Shown: positions 1 through 5,999 of the stretch, piece by piece | Layout of the letters: the number at the start of each line of letters is the position of its first letter | How positions within the stretch are numbered: the first letter of the stretch is position 1 | Source of the DNA: CAYRIY01 sp964424335 | GTDB lineage: Bacteria; Bacillota; Limnochordia; DTU080; RSA5 | Assembly: GCA_964424335.1 (NCBI GenBank) | Contig: CAYRIY010000105.1 | Span: forward strand, 1-12,030 | Direction: 5' to 3' | Length of the DNA stretch: 12,030 nucleotides | Position numbers and translations under genes: made by a program | Notes under the pieces: generated by a model | Seen by the model: the letters and a program-made list of their open reading frames with translations, nothing else | Told to the model about the DNA's origin: nothing | The model's database searches: none

Positions 1-23
1 GTCGCGACACGAGTATTGCCCCC

Positions 24-36
24 TTTGCATTGCAAA
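24..36. promoter_or_regulatory. Short perfect inverted repeat, possible operator
   Basis: TTTGCA and TGCAAA flank a single T, giving a 13-bp interrupted palindrome just left of the hairpin at 46-75 and about 100 bp past the stop of the ROK gene. The size and symmetry suit a dimeric regulator, but no gene that it would control is visible before the window edge. It could be chance. Confidence 0.2.
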
Positions 37-45
37 AGCGTCATT

Positions 46-75
46 GAGGAGGAGCGCGTGAAATGACTCCTCCTC
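46..75. terminator. Hairpin, possible terminator downstream of the ROK gene
   Basis: GAGGAGGAG (46-54) and CTCCTCCTC (67-75) form a perfect 9-bp stem with a 12-nt loop. It lies about 60 bp beyond the stop of the minus-strand ROK gene, so it may end that transcript. The T-tract is weak: TTT follows on the plus strand and no U-run follows on the minus strand, so a classical rho-independent terminator is not proven. The left arm resembles a Shine-Dalgarno sequence, but no convincing gene follows it. Confidence 0.35.
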
Positions 76-133
76 TTTGGCCCGCAGTTTCATTGGATGC
101 TCCTTCCCGTGGCAGAAAGGTGCTCACGCCCGT

Positions 134-1306
134 CTATGAGGCGACACAAGCCAGCCACGACTTGAGCGAGAGTGAATTGTCGTCGAGCATTCTGCGTATC
201 AACGCACTCGCGGCGCCCACGACGCCTGCATTGGCCCCTAGGACGGACCGTCGAACATACCGCACGTCACGATCCGATCGGAAAACATTGGGGGTCAGTG
301 ATTTTTCGATCGCTTCTATCAAGGGGAGCTCAACTATTTCGGGTCTTATTGACAGGACGAATTGTTCGGGACTAGCCGCGCCTAATAGGTTAGAGATTGC
401 AAGGGAGATGTGCGCAGCGACTTGGGCGATTTCTGAGGCGCTGAAGTGGCCGCGTTGTAGATTCACATGTAGATTGGATTCCATCAATAGTGACTTTAGA
501 CAACCTCGATGATCATACTGTGGACACGGCGGGCCACTGCTATCGATGATCATATGGCTCACTTCACCGGCCGCTTCTCGGTGACCCCGAATCAATCTGC
601 CATCGACCAACATCCCCGCGCCGATGGCTAAATCCGCCAGGTCAATCAGCAAGAAGCAGACGTTCTGAAGACCGGTCGATGTGCCGTATCTGCATTCGCC
701 TTGCAACATTACCCTAGAGCGTCTGTCCACGACCAAGTGGCATTCGAGACGATCTTGCAGTATGCGAGTGACCGCAAGATCCTCAATCTGGTAAGGCGTT
801 GACATTCGCCACAAGCCACTGACGTCGTCTACGACACCCGGCAGACCAACGCCGACGCCTAGAATTTGATCCGGTCTCCCGATCTCATTTGCAAATGCTT
901 GGATTTGGTCCGCAATCGATACAACTAGGGATTCCGCCGATCCAGTCACGCTCTTGCGCACAACCGAGACGAGTGAGCCGTCAAGCGCCATTGCGCCGAT
1001 ATTCAGAGCGTGGCCGGAGGCGAGCTCCGCTCCAATGACATATTTGTCAGTAGCCGCTTCCAAGAGGACTCGTGGCTTACCCCCTGCTGAGCCGGACATG
1101 AGCGTTCCCGTCTCTTGAACCAGACCTAGGCGCAATAACGCGTTGACGATGTTCGTCAATGTGCTTGCAGTGAGTTTGACGCGGGTCGAAAGTTGGCGTC
1201 TTGATATCGGTCCCTCTGTCGCGATAAGGTCGAAGACCAGCTTTTCGTTATATACCTTTATGGCGTGTTGGTTTAGTCCACGCTCCGAAATTCCTGAGCT
1301 CACCAT
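134..1306 (-). CDS. ROK family transcriptional regulator (NagC/XylR type)
   Basis: Probable sugar-responsive DNA-binding repressor of 390 residues, a normal length for ROK regulators. Residues about 22-65 form a winged helix-turn-helix (GPISRRQLS, then LTASTLTNIVNALLRLGLV), followed by the usual linker GGKPRVLLE (75-83). The ROK sugar-kinase-like domain follows, with VGVGLPGVVDDVSG (151-164) and AGEVSHM (246-252). Kinase residues are lost: there is no DxGxT phosphate loop near residue 93, and the usual NDAN segment with the catalytic Asp reads RRSR (195-198). The zinc motif CxCGxxGC is altered to CPQYDHRGC (261-269), lacking the middle Cys. The ATG at 1306 is preceded by AAGGGG at 6-nt spacing. 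It probably acts as a repressor with an altered or absent metal site. Its targets are not shown here, but the glycan genes to the right are candidates. Confidence 0.9.
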   Translation of the reverse strand: MVSSGISERGLNQHAIKVYNEKLVFDLIATEGPISRRQLSTRVKLTASTLTNIVNALLRLGLVQETGTLMSGSAGGKPRVLLEAATDKYVIGAELASGHALNIGAMALDGSLVSVVRKSVTGSAESLVVSIADQIQAFANEIGRPDQILGVGVGLPGVVDDVSGLWRMSTPYQIEDLAVTRILQDRLECHLVVDRRSRVMLQGECRYGTSTGLQNVCFLLIDLADLAIGAGMLVDGRLIRGHREAAGEVSHMIIDSSGPPCPQYDHRGCLKSLLMESNLHVNLQRGHFSASEIAQVAAHISLAISNLLGAASPEQFVLSIRPEIVELPLIEAIEKSLTPNVFRSDRDVRYVRRSVLGANAGVVGAASALIRRMLDDNSLSLKSWLACVAS

Positions 1307-1322
1307 ATCGACCCCTTGGTTT

Positions 1323-1333
1323 ATTCAATGAAT
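1323..1333. promoter_or_regulatory. Possible operator upstream of the ROK gene
   Basis: ATTCA and TGAAT flank one A, 17-27 bp upstream of the ROK start codon and between its RBS and the putative promoter. ROK repressors often autoregulate from inverted repeats in this position. The arms are only 5 bp, so the call is weak. Confidence 0.2.
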
Positions 1334-1373
1334 GAACATATTGGCACCGTTGGAGGGAAACACCTTCCAGATG

Positions 1374-1402
1374 AATACAAATTTGCGTTGATTTATCGGC
1401 AA
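1374..1402 (-). promoter_or_regulatory. Possible sigma-70-type promoter of the ROK gene
   Basis: On the minus strand TTGCCG (1402-1397) and TGTATT (1379-1374) are separated by exactly 17 bp, each matching 4 of 6 consensus bases. The start codon lies about 70 bp downstream. This is a pattern match only. Confidence 0.2.
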
Positions 1403-1493
1403 TATCTTTCCCGGGGCGTGTTACCTCCGTGTGACTCGAGGATACGATTGGCATAATCTGTGCGGCAAATTGGAATCGCCGTTTTTCGACGGA

Positions 1494-1528
1494 TGCCTCC
1501 TCCCGCGGTGTAGCGAGTGTTTTCCGGA
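1494..1528. repeat. Direct repeat, copy A
   Basis: The core 1495-1517 matches 1782-1804 at 21 of 23 positions, and similarity decays to the right, ending in a shared CGGA. Read on the minus strand, both copies encode LATPREEA, and the differences within that frame are at third codon positions. This could be a small dispersed repeat or remnants of a duplicated coding segment. Confidence 0.45.
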
Positions 1529-1780
1529 TCGACCTCGCAGGTACACGCACCAACTCGCGCCAATCCGCTCAGTGCAGCAGTCCGAGCACCAACTCATAAC
1601 CACGTGTCGCGCCTCGAGCCGATTGGAGCACTCCCGGACTCGATTGCGCTATTCTCGTCTGGAAAGTGCCTTGTACGACGGAGATCTGTCTGTCGAGTAC
1701 ATCCGTGTTTGATCGTGACTTCCTGTAGCTGGTGATTTTCTCGCAGCAACGCGTTCGACGGGGTGCCATTGGGCCTAGAA

Positions 1781-1815
1781 AGCCTCCTCCCGTGGAGTAG
1801 CGAGCACAATTCGGA
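1781..1815. repeat. Direct repeat, copy B, abutting the assembly gap
   Basis: This is the second copy of the repeat at 1494-1528, in the same orientation and 287 bp away. It runs directly into the Ns at 1816, which suggests that the assembly broke at a repeated sequence. Confidence 0.45.
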
Positions 1816-1915
1816 NNNNNNNNNNNNNNNNNNNNNNNNNNNNNNNNNNNNNNNNNNNNNNNNNNNNNNNNNNNNNNNNNNNNNNNNNNNNNNNNNNNNN
1901 NNNNNNNNNNNNNNN
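1816..1915. other. Assembly gap (100 Ns)
   Basis: Exactly 100 N characters, the conventional placeholder for a scaffold gap of unknown size. Any open frame drawn across it is artificial. Confidence 0.99.
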
Positions 1916-2071
1916 GAGTTATACATCGACATACGGGCACACACACCCCGTTTCCAATGCAAATTCTCTCACGTTACATCACCACCAGATGCGATCACGA
2001 CAAGGATTACGCGGAGGTGCGAACAAGTGTTTGTGCGTCGGGTGCATTCATATTGAAAGGAGAGCTTGCAG

Positions 2072-3133
2072 TTGTCGGCGATGGGAGCGAAGAGAAATCG
2101 CTGGTCGCAGCAGTATCTCGAATGGATCCATGTTCCGTCCTCGCTCTTGCTCACAAAGGAGTTGACGCCTGCTGCGAAGTTCTTATGGGTGAGGCTGCGC
2201 TTCGATGAGTTGGACGCGAAAAGACGTAGTAAGCGCATGCGATCGCACGCTCCCGCACGCCTTGTGAAACGCACCTGCCTGGCACGCTCCACAATATATG
2301 AAGCTTTGAAAAGGGCAGAGGCGACAGGTTGGCTGGAGCCCTATTTCGATCCAGACACCGGAGAAAAGCGGTGGAGAACCGTTTGCTGTGAGGCGGATCG
2401 CCGCATGGTAAAGATCCCAGTCAGCTTGATCCGGGCGTCCCACGCCCTGCGTCCTCAGGCGATCTTGTGCTACGGCATCTTGCAACTGTTGCCGGGGTCG
2501 AACGGACGTACGGGCAAATTCAAGTGGTCGGAGCTAAGAGCATTGACGGGGCTGCACTTAAGGACATTGAAGCGGGCTTTTCGAGCGCTCGTGGAGTCGC
2601 GCTGGATCGCCAGCCAGCAAAAAAATCGACGGGCCCCCATCTGGTTTCGCCTGCAAGACGCTGACCAAGCGTACAAAGAGGAGGTCGCGAGGGGCCTTGA
2701 AAAAGGGCACCTCGGGGAAGGCATCATGAGGGCGACACTTTCCTTGATCGCTGACACGAAGGTGTGTTGGGATGGCGCTAAGCCGGAATTCCTCGTGAAC
2801 CCGGCCACCGGAGAACTCATGGAATTAGACCGGTACTACGCCTCTCATGCGGCGGCCTTTGAGTTTAATGGGCCGCAACATTACCACCCTACCGGTCGAT
2901 TTTCCAAAGAGGTCGTGACTGCGCAGAGAAAGCGTGATGCCCTCAAGCGGCAGATATGTAAGGATCAAGATATTGCACTCGTGGTCGTGCACGGTTCAGA
3001 CCTCACACTCACCCGGATGTTACGGAAGGTTGGCGATTTGCTGCCGCGAAGAGTCTTGCGCGGATTCAAGCAGACGATACGTTTTCTGAATGCATGTGGC
3101 GTGCGGTATCAGACGGCTGCGGCACGCGGGTGA
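2072..3133 (+). CDS. Tandem winged-HTH protein with C-terminal VSR/EDxHD-like nuclease domain
   Basis: A 353-residue predicted DNA-binding nuclease with no named family that I recognise. Residues about 20-90 form a first winged-HTH (LTPAAKFLWVRLRF, then CLARSTIYEALKRAEATGWL). Residues about 112-195 form a second (KFKWSELRALTGLHLRTLKR, then AFRALVESRWI). The C-terminal part carries a PD-(D/E)XK-superfamily signature of the VSR/EDxHD type: ELD (E251, D253) after PATG, AFEFNGPQHY (262-271, with E264 and QH 269-270), then QRKRDALKRQICKDQ (285-299, D289) and a hydrophobic strand IALVVV. It has no membrane segment or signal peptide. AGGAG at 2058-2062 favours TTG 2072 (9-nt spacing); TTG 2066 (3 nt) and ATG 2081 (18 nt) are alternatives. 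The gene stands alone, divergent from ROK and convergent with the dehydrogenase. It could be a homing-type or mobile-element endonuclease, a plasmid-replication-derived protein or a defence nuclease. The fold call rests on motifs only. Confidence 0.8.
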   Translation: MSAMGAKRNRWSQQYLEWIHVPSSLLLTKELTPAAKFLWVRLRFDELDAKRRSKRMRSHAPARLVKRTCLARSTIYEALKRAEATGWLEPYFDPDTGEKRWRTVCCEADRRMVKIPVSLIRASHALRPQAILCYGILQLLPGSNGRTGKFKWSELRALTGLHLRTLKRAFRALVESRWIASQQKNRRAPIWFRLQDADQAYKEEVARGLEKGHLGEGIMRATLSLIADTKVCWDGAKPEFLVNPATGELMELDRYYASHAAAFEFNGPQHYHPTGRFSKEVVTAQRKRDALKRQICKDQDIALVVVHGSDLTLTRMLRKVGDLLPRRVLRGFKQTIRFLNACGVRYQTAAARG

Positions 3134-3142
3134 GCATGCGTG

Positions 3143-3162
3143 CTGCGGCCGGAAAACCGCAG
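3143..3162. terminator. Small hairpin after the nuclease gene
   Basis: CTGCGG and CCGCAG pair around the 8-nt loop CCGGAAAA, 9 bp after the TGA stop of the nuclease gene. There is no U-run, so it may only stabilise the 3' end. Confidence 0.25.
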
Positions 3163-3231
3163 GCAACCATACGTGTACCGTGCCGCTGCCTAACGCCACT
3201 TCAGCACATGAATTCACGAGCACACTCTAGG

Positions 3232-3255
3232 GCTCGAAAGCTAGCTCGAAAGCTA
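3232..3255. repeat. Two perfect 12-bp tandem copies at the dehydrogenase stop
   Basis: GCTCGAAAGCTA occurs twice head to tail. The last three bases of the second copy are the TAG stop of the minus-strand dehydrogenase gene. It lies between two convergent genes and is probably a recent slippage duplication. Confidence 0.6.
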
Positions 3256-4302
3256 TATCGGGACCGCCTCGCCCGTCTCAGAGCTTTTCACCGCAGCCTC
3301 AGCGATCTTGATGGAATTGAGGTTGTCTCGCCCGGAGGTTTCGGCCTCACGATTCTCGCTGAGCGCTCGCATCATTTCCCCCATGCTGCCCCCAAAGGCA
3401 TCGGGGAACCAATTGCCCTGCACGTGAAACACGTGACGCCGGTGCGGCTCGTCGGCCCGAGACACCGTGATCTCGCGCTGTGTCGCTCGGATAGAGCCCT
3501 CCGTTCCGTCGATGAGCCACTCATAGCTGTGCAGGGGTGAGGCCTTTACGATGTTGTTGAAGTGGAGCGTACTCATGAGTTGGGCTTCCGGCTCGTACTC
3601 GCACAGGATCGTGTAGATCATCGGCGTGATGGCTGCCTGCCCGGGAACCATCGTGGTCGTCGCCTTTACTCGAATGGGCGTGCGCCCGCTAAAGAAACGG
3701 GAGAGATCGATATAGTGAATGCCGTGGTCGATGATGTTGAAGTTTTTTAGCGCCACGACCCACGAATTAGGATTGTCTTGAAACGACCGGTTGATGTGGG
3801 CAACGCTGTACACGTGACCGACGACGCCCCGCTCGATCAGCAGCTTTACCGCCCGGTGGCTCGGCGCCCAGCGGGCCTGTTGATTGATCATGAGCGGGAC
3901 GCCTGCTTCGGCGCAGAGGTCGACCATGTACTGCGCATCTTCGACGGTCAAAGCGAACGGCTTTTGGCTGAGGATCGGCTTGCCGGCCTTGACGATCTTC
4001 TCTACGAGCGGTCGACGCTGCGAGGCGTGGACTGCGAGATCGATGATGTGTACGTCATCACGTTCGAGCAGTGCATCGATTTGGGTGGTTACAAATGAAA
4101 TCCCGAACTTGTCCTTTACCCGATCCAAGGCTTGCTGTGAGATGTCGCAAGCTCCCACGACGTTGTATCCAAATGCTCGGTACGCCGGAAGGTGCGTGTT
4201 CTGCACGATGCCGCCGCATCCTACGATGCCGATCCCGTAGGAGTCGCTATCTTCCGGGGGCCTTGGTTGGTACTCCTCCGGGCTTAGGTGAATGGATGCC
4301 AA
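3253..4302 (-). CDS. Gfo/Idh/MocA family NAD(P)-dependent oxidoreductase
   Basis: A cytoplasmic sugar or sugar-acid dehydrogenase of 349 residues, the usual size for the family. The N-terminal Rossmann fold starts with GIGIVGCGGI (23-32), followed by HLPAYRAFG and the VVGACD strand end whose Asp would contact the cofactor ribose. The EKP motif reads SQKPF (112-116): the cofactor-side Lys (K114) is kept and the Glu is Gln. The C-terminal domain has IIDHGIHYIDL (190-200), whose H196 sits at the family's catalytic His. The family tail GRDNLNSIKIAEAA is intact. I chose TTG 4302 because AAAGGGG precedes it by 9 nt and the protein then starts close to the family's usual N-terminus. ATG 4362 would add 20 unrelated residues and has no good RBS. 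The substrate cannot be read from sequence; in this context it may handle a sugar released by the neighbouring glycosidases. Confidence 0.88.
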   Translation of the reverse strand: MASIHLSPEEYQPRPPEDSDSYGIGIVGCGGIVQNTHLPAYRAFGYNVVGACDISQQALDRVKDKFGISFVTTQIDALLERDDVHIIDLAVHASQRRPLVEKIVKAGKPILSQKPFALTVEDAQYMVDLCAEAGVPLMINQQARWAPSHRAVKLLIERGVVGHVYSVAHINRSFQDNPNSWVVALKNFNIIDHGIHYIDLSRFFSGRTPIRVKATTTMVPGQAAITPMIYTILCEYEPEAQLMSTLHFNNIVKASPLHSYEWLIDGTEGSIRATQREITVSRADEPHRRHVFHVQGNWFPDAFGGSMGEMMRALSENREAETSGRDNLNSIKIAEAAVKSSETGEAVPI

Positions 4303-4397
4303 CAGCAACAACCCCTTTGAATTCTGGAAATGTGCGAAGAATCCCAAGTGTCTCTTCGTCATGAGCAAGGCGCGTCCTGGAATGTCCGGAGGAAGAG

Positions 4398-4497
4398 NNN
4401 NNNNNNNNNNNNNNNNNNNNNNNNNNNNNNNNNNNNNNNNNNNNNNNNNNNNNNNNNNNNNNNNNNNNNNNNNNNNNNNNNNNNNNNNNNNNNNNNN
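4398..4497. other. Assembly gap (100 Ns) adjoining a tandem repeat
   Basis: Exactly 100 Ns. GGAAGAG stands just before it, and 15-bp units containing GGAAGAG follow it, so the assembly very likely broke inside a tandem array. The true length and copy number are unknown. Confidence 0.99.
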
Positions 4498-4542
4498 ATG
4501 GAAGAGACGACGATGGAAGAGACGACAATGGGAGAGACGAAC
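4498..4542 (+). repeat. 15-bp tandem repeat, three visible copies
   Basis: The units ATGGAAGAGACGACG, ATGGAAGAGACGACA and ATGGGAGAGACGAAC start at 4498, 4513 and 4528. The period is a multiple of three and encodes the acidic pentapeptides MEETT, MEETT and MGETN in the frame of the small membrane-protein ORF that follows. More copies probably lie in the gap. Confidence 0.8.
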
Positions 4543-4783
4543 GATGGCTTGATAGAATATTCCCGAAGCACAATCGCAGGACTTGCGGCTATTGGAGTCG
4601 CAGCTATCATCTGGTGGGGCGCAAGCATCCGCACGCTCCTTAAGGGGCGCTACCGCCCTGGGCGCGCTCTTGACCGCGGCGATGCCGTGGACGGCGTTTA
4701 GCATCATCACGCTCTTGATGACGCGGCAACGCTCGAGAAAGAACCTCAAGGCCCTTGTCTCGCAGGCTTCGACCAGAGTATGA
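4498..4783 (+). pseudogene. Small two-helix membrane protein, frame broken at a GGGG run
   Basis: I do not recognise a family. One frame from ATG 4498 gives the MEETT-type repeats, then a hydrophobic segment STIAGLAAIGVAAIIWWGAS. The next frame gives a second one, TALGALLTAAMPWTAFSIIT, then a basic tail (MTRQRSRKNLK) and a TGA at 4781-4783. Removing one G from GGGG at 4644-4647 joins them into about 94 residues with two transmembrane helices. Support comes from strongly GC-rich third positions in the second half and from a stop only 12 bp before the sialidase-like ATG, as expected in an operon. The start may lie in the gap. The frameshift could be a sequencing error in a homopolymer, a real mutation or, less likely, recoding. 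The function is unknown, and the call could be wrong if the hydrophobic stretches are chance. Confidence 0.4.
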
Positions 4784-4795
4784 AGGGGATTGACC

Positions 4796-5860
4796 ATGGG
4801 TTTAGATAGGATTCCGACGATCGACATTTCGGATGAGACAGCACGGCAGGTTGTCGTGGCGGCCGGCACTCCTGATGTTTATCAGGGGCACCCGACGACC
4901 CTCCTCATGCCCGACGGTCACACGATGTTTTGCGTCTGGTCGATTGGTCATGGCGGCGCAGCCGGGCCGATGGCCCAGAGTGATGATGGCGGGGTGACCT
5001 GGACGCGCATCGACGACCGGTTGCCACCCGGATACAAGAGCCACGTAAATTGTCCGAGCATCTATCGCATGGTTGATGCGAGCGGCAAGGAGCGGCTGTG
5101 GGTGTTCTCGGCCCACCCAAACATGCCTCGGATCGTGAGCGAGGATGGCGGCGACACGTGGCATGAGGCAGAGCCGCTTGGTTTTCCGTGTGTCATGACC
5201 TTTAGCAGTGTCGTGCGGCTTCGAAATGGCAATTACCTGGGCATGTACCACCGCCGCTCAGACGGCCAGGCCGGCGAGGCCAAAGGCGAGACGCTCCTGG
5301 AAGTGATGCAGACTGAGAGTGCGGATGGGGGCGTGACCTGGAGCGACCCCCGCGTTGCGCTGGCGCTGCCGGATAAAATGCCGTGTGAACCTTTCGTCTT
5401 TCGCGCCCCCGACGGGAGCGAGCTTTGTTGCATCATGCGGGAGAATGCCCGCAAGGGTCACAGCCTCGTAATGTTTAGCCAGGACGAGGCAGCGACATGG
5501 AGCGACGCGTCCCAGACCGCTTGGGAATTGACGGGCGACCGACATGCGGGCGTCCGGGCGCCGGACGGCAGGATGGTGATCGCCTTTCGAGATCAGGCCC
5601 CGGAAAGCCCGACAAAGGGGCATTTCGTGGCATGGGTCGGCACGTACCAGGACATTCGAGAGGGGAGACCAGGGGCGTATCGAGTCAAGCTCCTCCACAG
5701 TCATGCGGGTTGGGACTGCGGCTATCCCGGGATCGAACTCCTTCCGGACGGTACAATCGTGGCGACAACGTACATCAAATATCGCCCGGGCAGTGACAAA
5801 CATTCCGTCGTCAGCGTCCGGTTTACATTGGACGATCTCGATCAGCGGGTGCGATCCTAA
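4796..5860 (+). CDS. BNR/Asp-box repeat protein, sialidase fold (exo-alpha-sialidase-like)
   Basis: A 354-residue predicted six-bladed beta-propeller. Asp boxes (SxDxGxTW) are plain at SDDGGVTW (62-69), SEDGGDTW (115-122) and SADGGVTW (175-182), and a decayed one, SQDEAATW, lies at 228-235. The C-terminal blade contains YPGIELLPDGTIVATTY (310-326), usual for sialidase-fold proteins. The N-terminus has no signal peptide, so it should act in the cytoplasm on imported material. The start is ATG 4796, because AAGGGG at 4783-4788 gives a 7-nt spacer; an in-frame TTG at 4790 is too close. Many bacterial relatives annotated as sialidase have no demonstrated sialidase activity, and I could not place the full arginine triad and Tyr/Glu pair, so hydrolysis of sialic acid is not claimed. 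It lies divergent from the dehydrogenase and convergent with GH116. Confidence 0.85.
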   Translation: MGLDRIPTIDISDETARQVVVAAGTPDVYQGHPTTLLMPDGHTMFCVWSIGHGGAAGPMAQSDDGGVTWTRIDDRLPPGYKSHVNCPSIYRMVDASGKERLWVFSAHPNMPRIVSEDGGDTWHEAEPLGFPCVMTFSSVVRLRNGNYLGMYHRRSDGQAGEAKGETLLEVMQTESADGGVTWSDPRVALALPDKMPCEPFVFRAPDGSELCCIMRENARKGHSLVMFSQDEAATWSDASQTAWELTGDRHAGVRAPDGRMVIAFRDQAPESPTKGHFVAWVGTYQDIREGRPGAYRVKLLHSHAGWDCGYPGIELLPDGTIVATTYIKYRPGSDKHSVVSVRFTLDDLDQRVRS

Positions 5861-5894
5861 CGTCAAAGTACCGCAGCGGCGGTCGATGAGCGGC

Positions 5895-5930
5895 AGGCCG
5901 ACCCCGGATTCAAGGTCCGGTGATCGGCCT
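5895..5930. terminator. Imperfect hairpin between convergent genes
   Basis: AGGCCGA (5895-5901) pairs perfectly with TCGGCCT (5924-5930), and CCGGA (5904-5908) with TCCGG (5916-5920), around a 7-nt loop and a small internal loop. It sits between the 3' ends of the BNR and GH116 genes, where a shared terminator is expected, but neither side has a U-run. Confidence 0.4.
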
Positions 5931-5931
5931 A

Positions 5932-5996
5932 CCGCATCTTGCGACTGCATCTTACGCTCGCATCTAACGACCGCATCTTGTGATCACATCTTGCTA
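5932..5996. repeat. Five 13-bp tandem repeats (iteron-like)
   Basis: Units start at 5932, 5945, 5958, 5971 and 5984 with no spacing variation. The consensus is CCGCATCTTGCGA. The first unit contains the inverted repeat CGCA-TCT-TGCG, and the others are partly decayed. The array lies directly after the hairpin and ends 4 bp before the GH116 stop codon (read from the plus strand). Confidence 0.75.
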
Positions 5997-5999
5997 GAA

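Larger units (their letters stand above)
1307..2071. other. Intergenic region without recognisable gene
   Basis: This stretch between the divergently transcribed ROK and nuclease genes holds a possible ROK promoter and operator, a short direct repeat (1494 and 1781) and a 100-N gap. The open frames inside it are short, often bridge the Ns, and show no recognisable domain. A decayed gene or the edge of an inserted element is possible, but I cannot demonstrate either. Confidence 0.5.

Noticed and set aside
63..512. 149-residue plus-strand frame preceded by a GAGGAGGAG Shine-Dalgarno-like sequence
   Set aside because: It runs antisense through the well-supported ROK gene and its translation has no domain character. 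The SD-like bases are one arm of a hairpin.
1431..1712. Possible small gene in the ROK-nuclease intergenic region
   Set aside because: Arg/Ser-rich translation without domain character, overlapping frames on both strands, and no good RBS.
1307..3252. Complete insertion sequence or transposon around the nuclease gene
   Set aside because: I found no terminal inverted repeats, target duplication or DDE transposase motif, and the left side is interrupted by a gap.
3094..3540. 148-residue plus-strand frame downstream of the nuclease gene
   Set aside because: Most of it is antisense to the dehydrogenase C-terminus, and the composition looks like a shadow frame.
4363..4869. Extension of the dehydrogenase frame across the N gap to position 4869
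   Set aside because: The extra residues are low-complexity or unlike the family, and the continuity depends on reading 100 Ns as codons.
5258..5950. 230-residue minus-strand frame opposite the BNR gene
   Set aside because: It is a shadow of the Asp-box gene, which has clear motifs and an RBS on the other strand.
5932..5996. CRISPR array
   Set aside because: The 13-bp units are contiguous with no spacers, so this is a simple tandem array.
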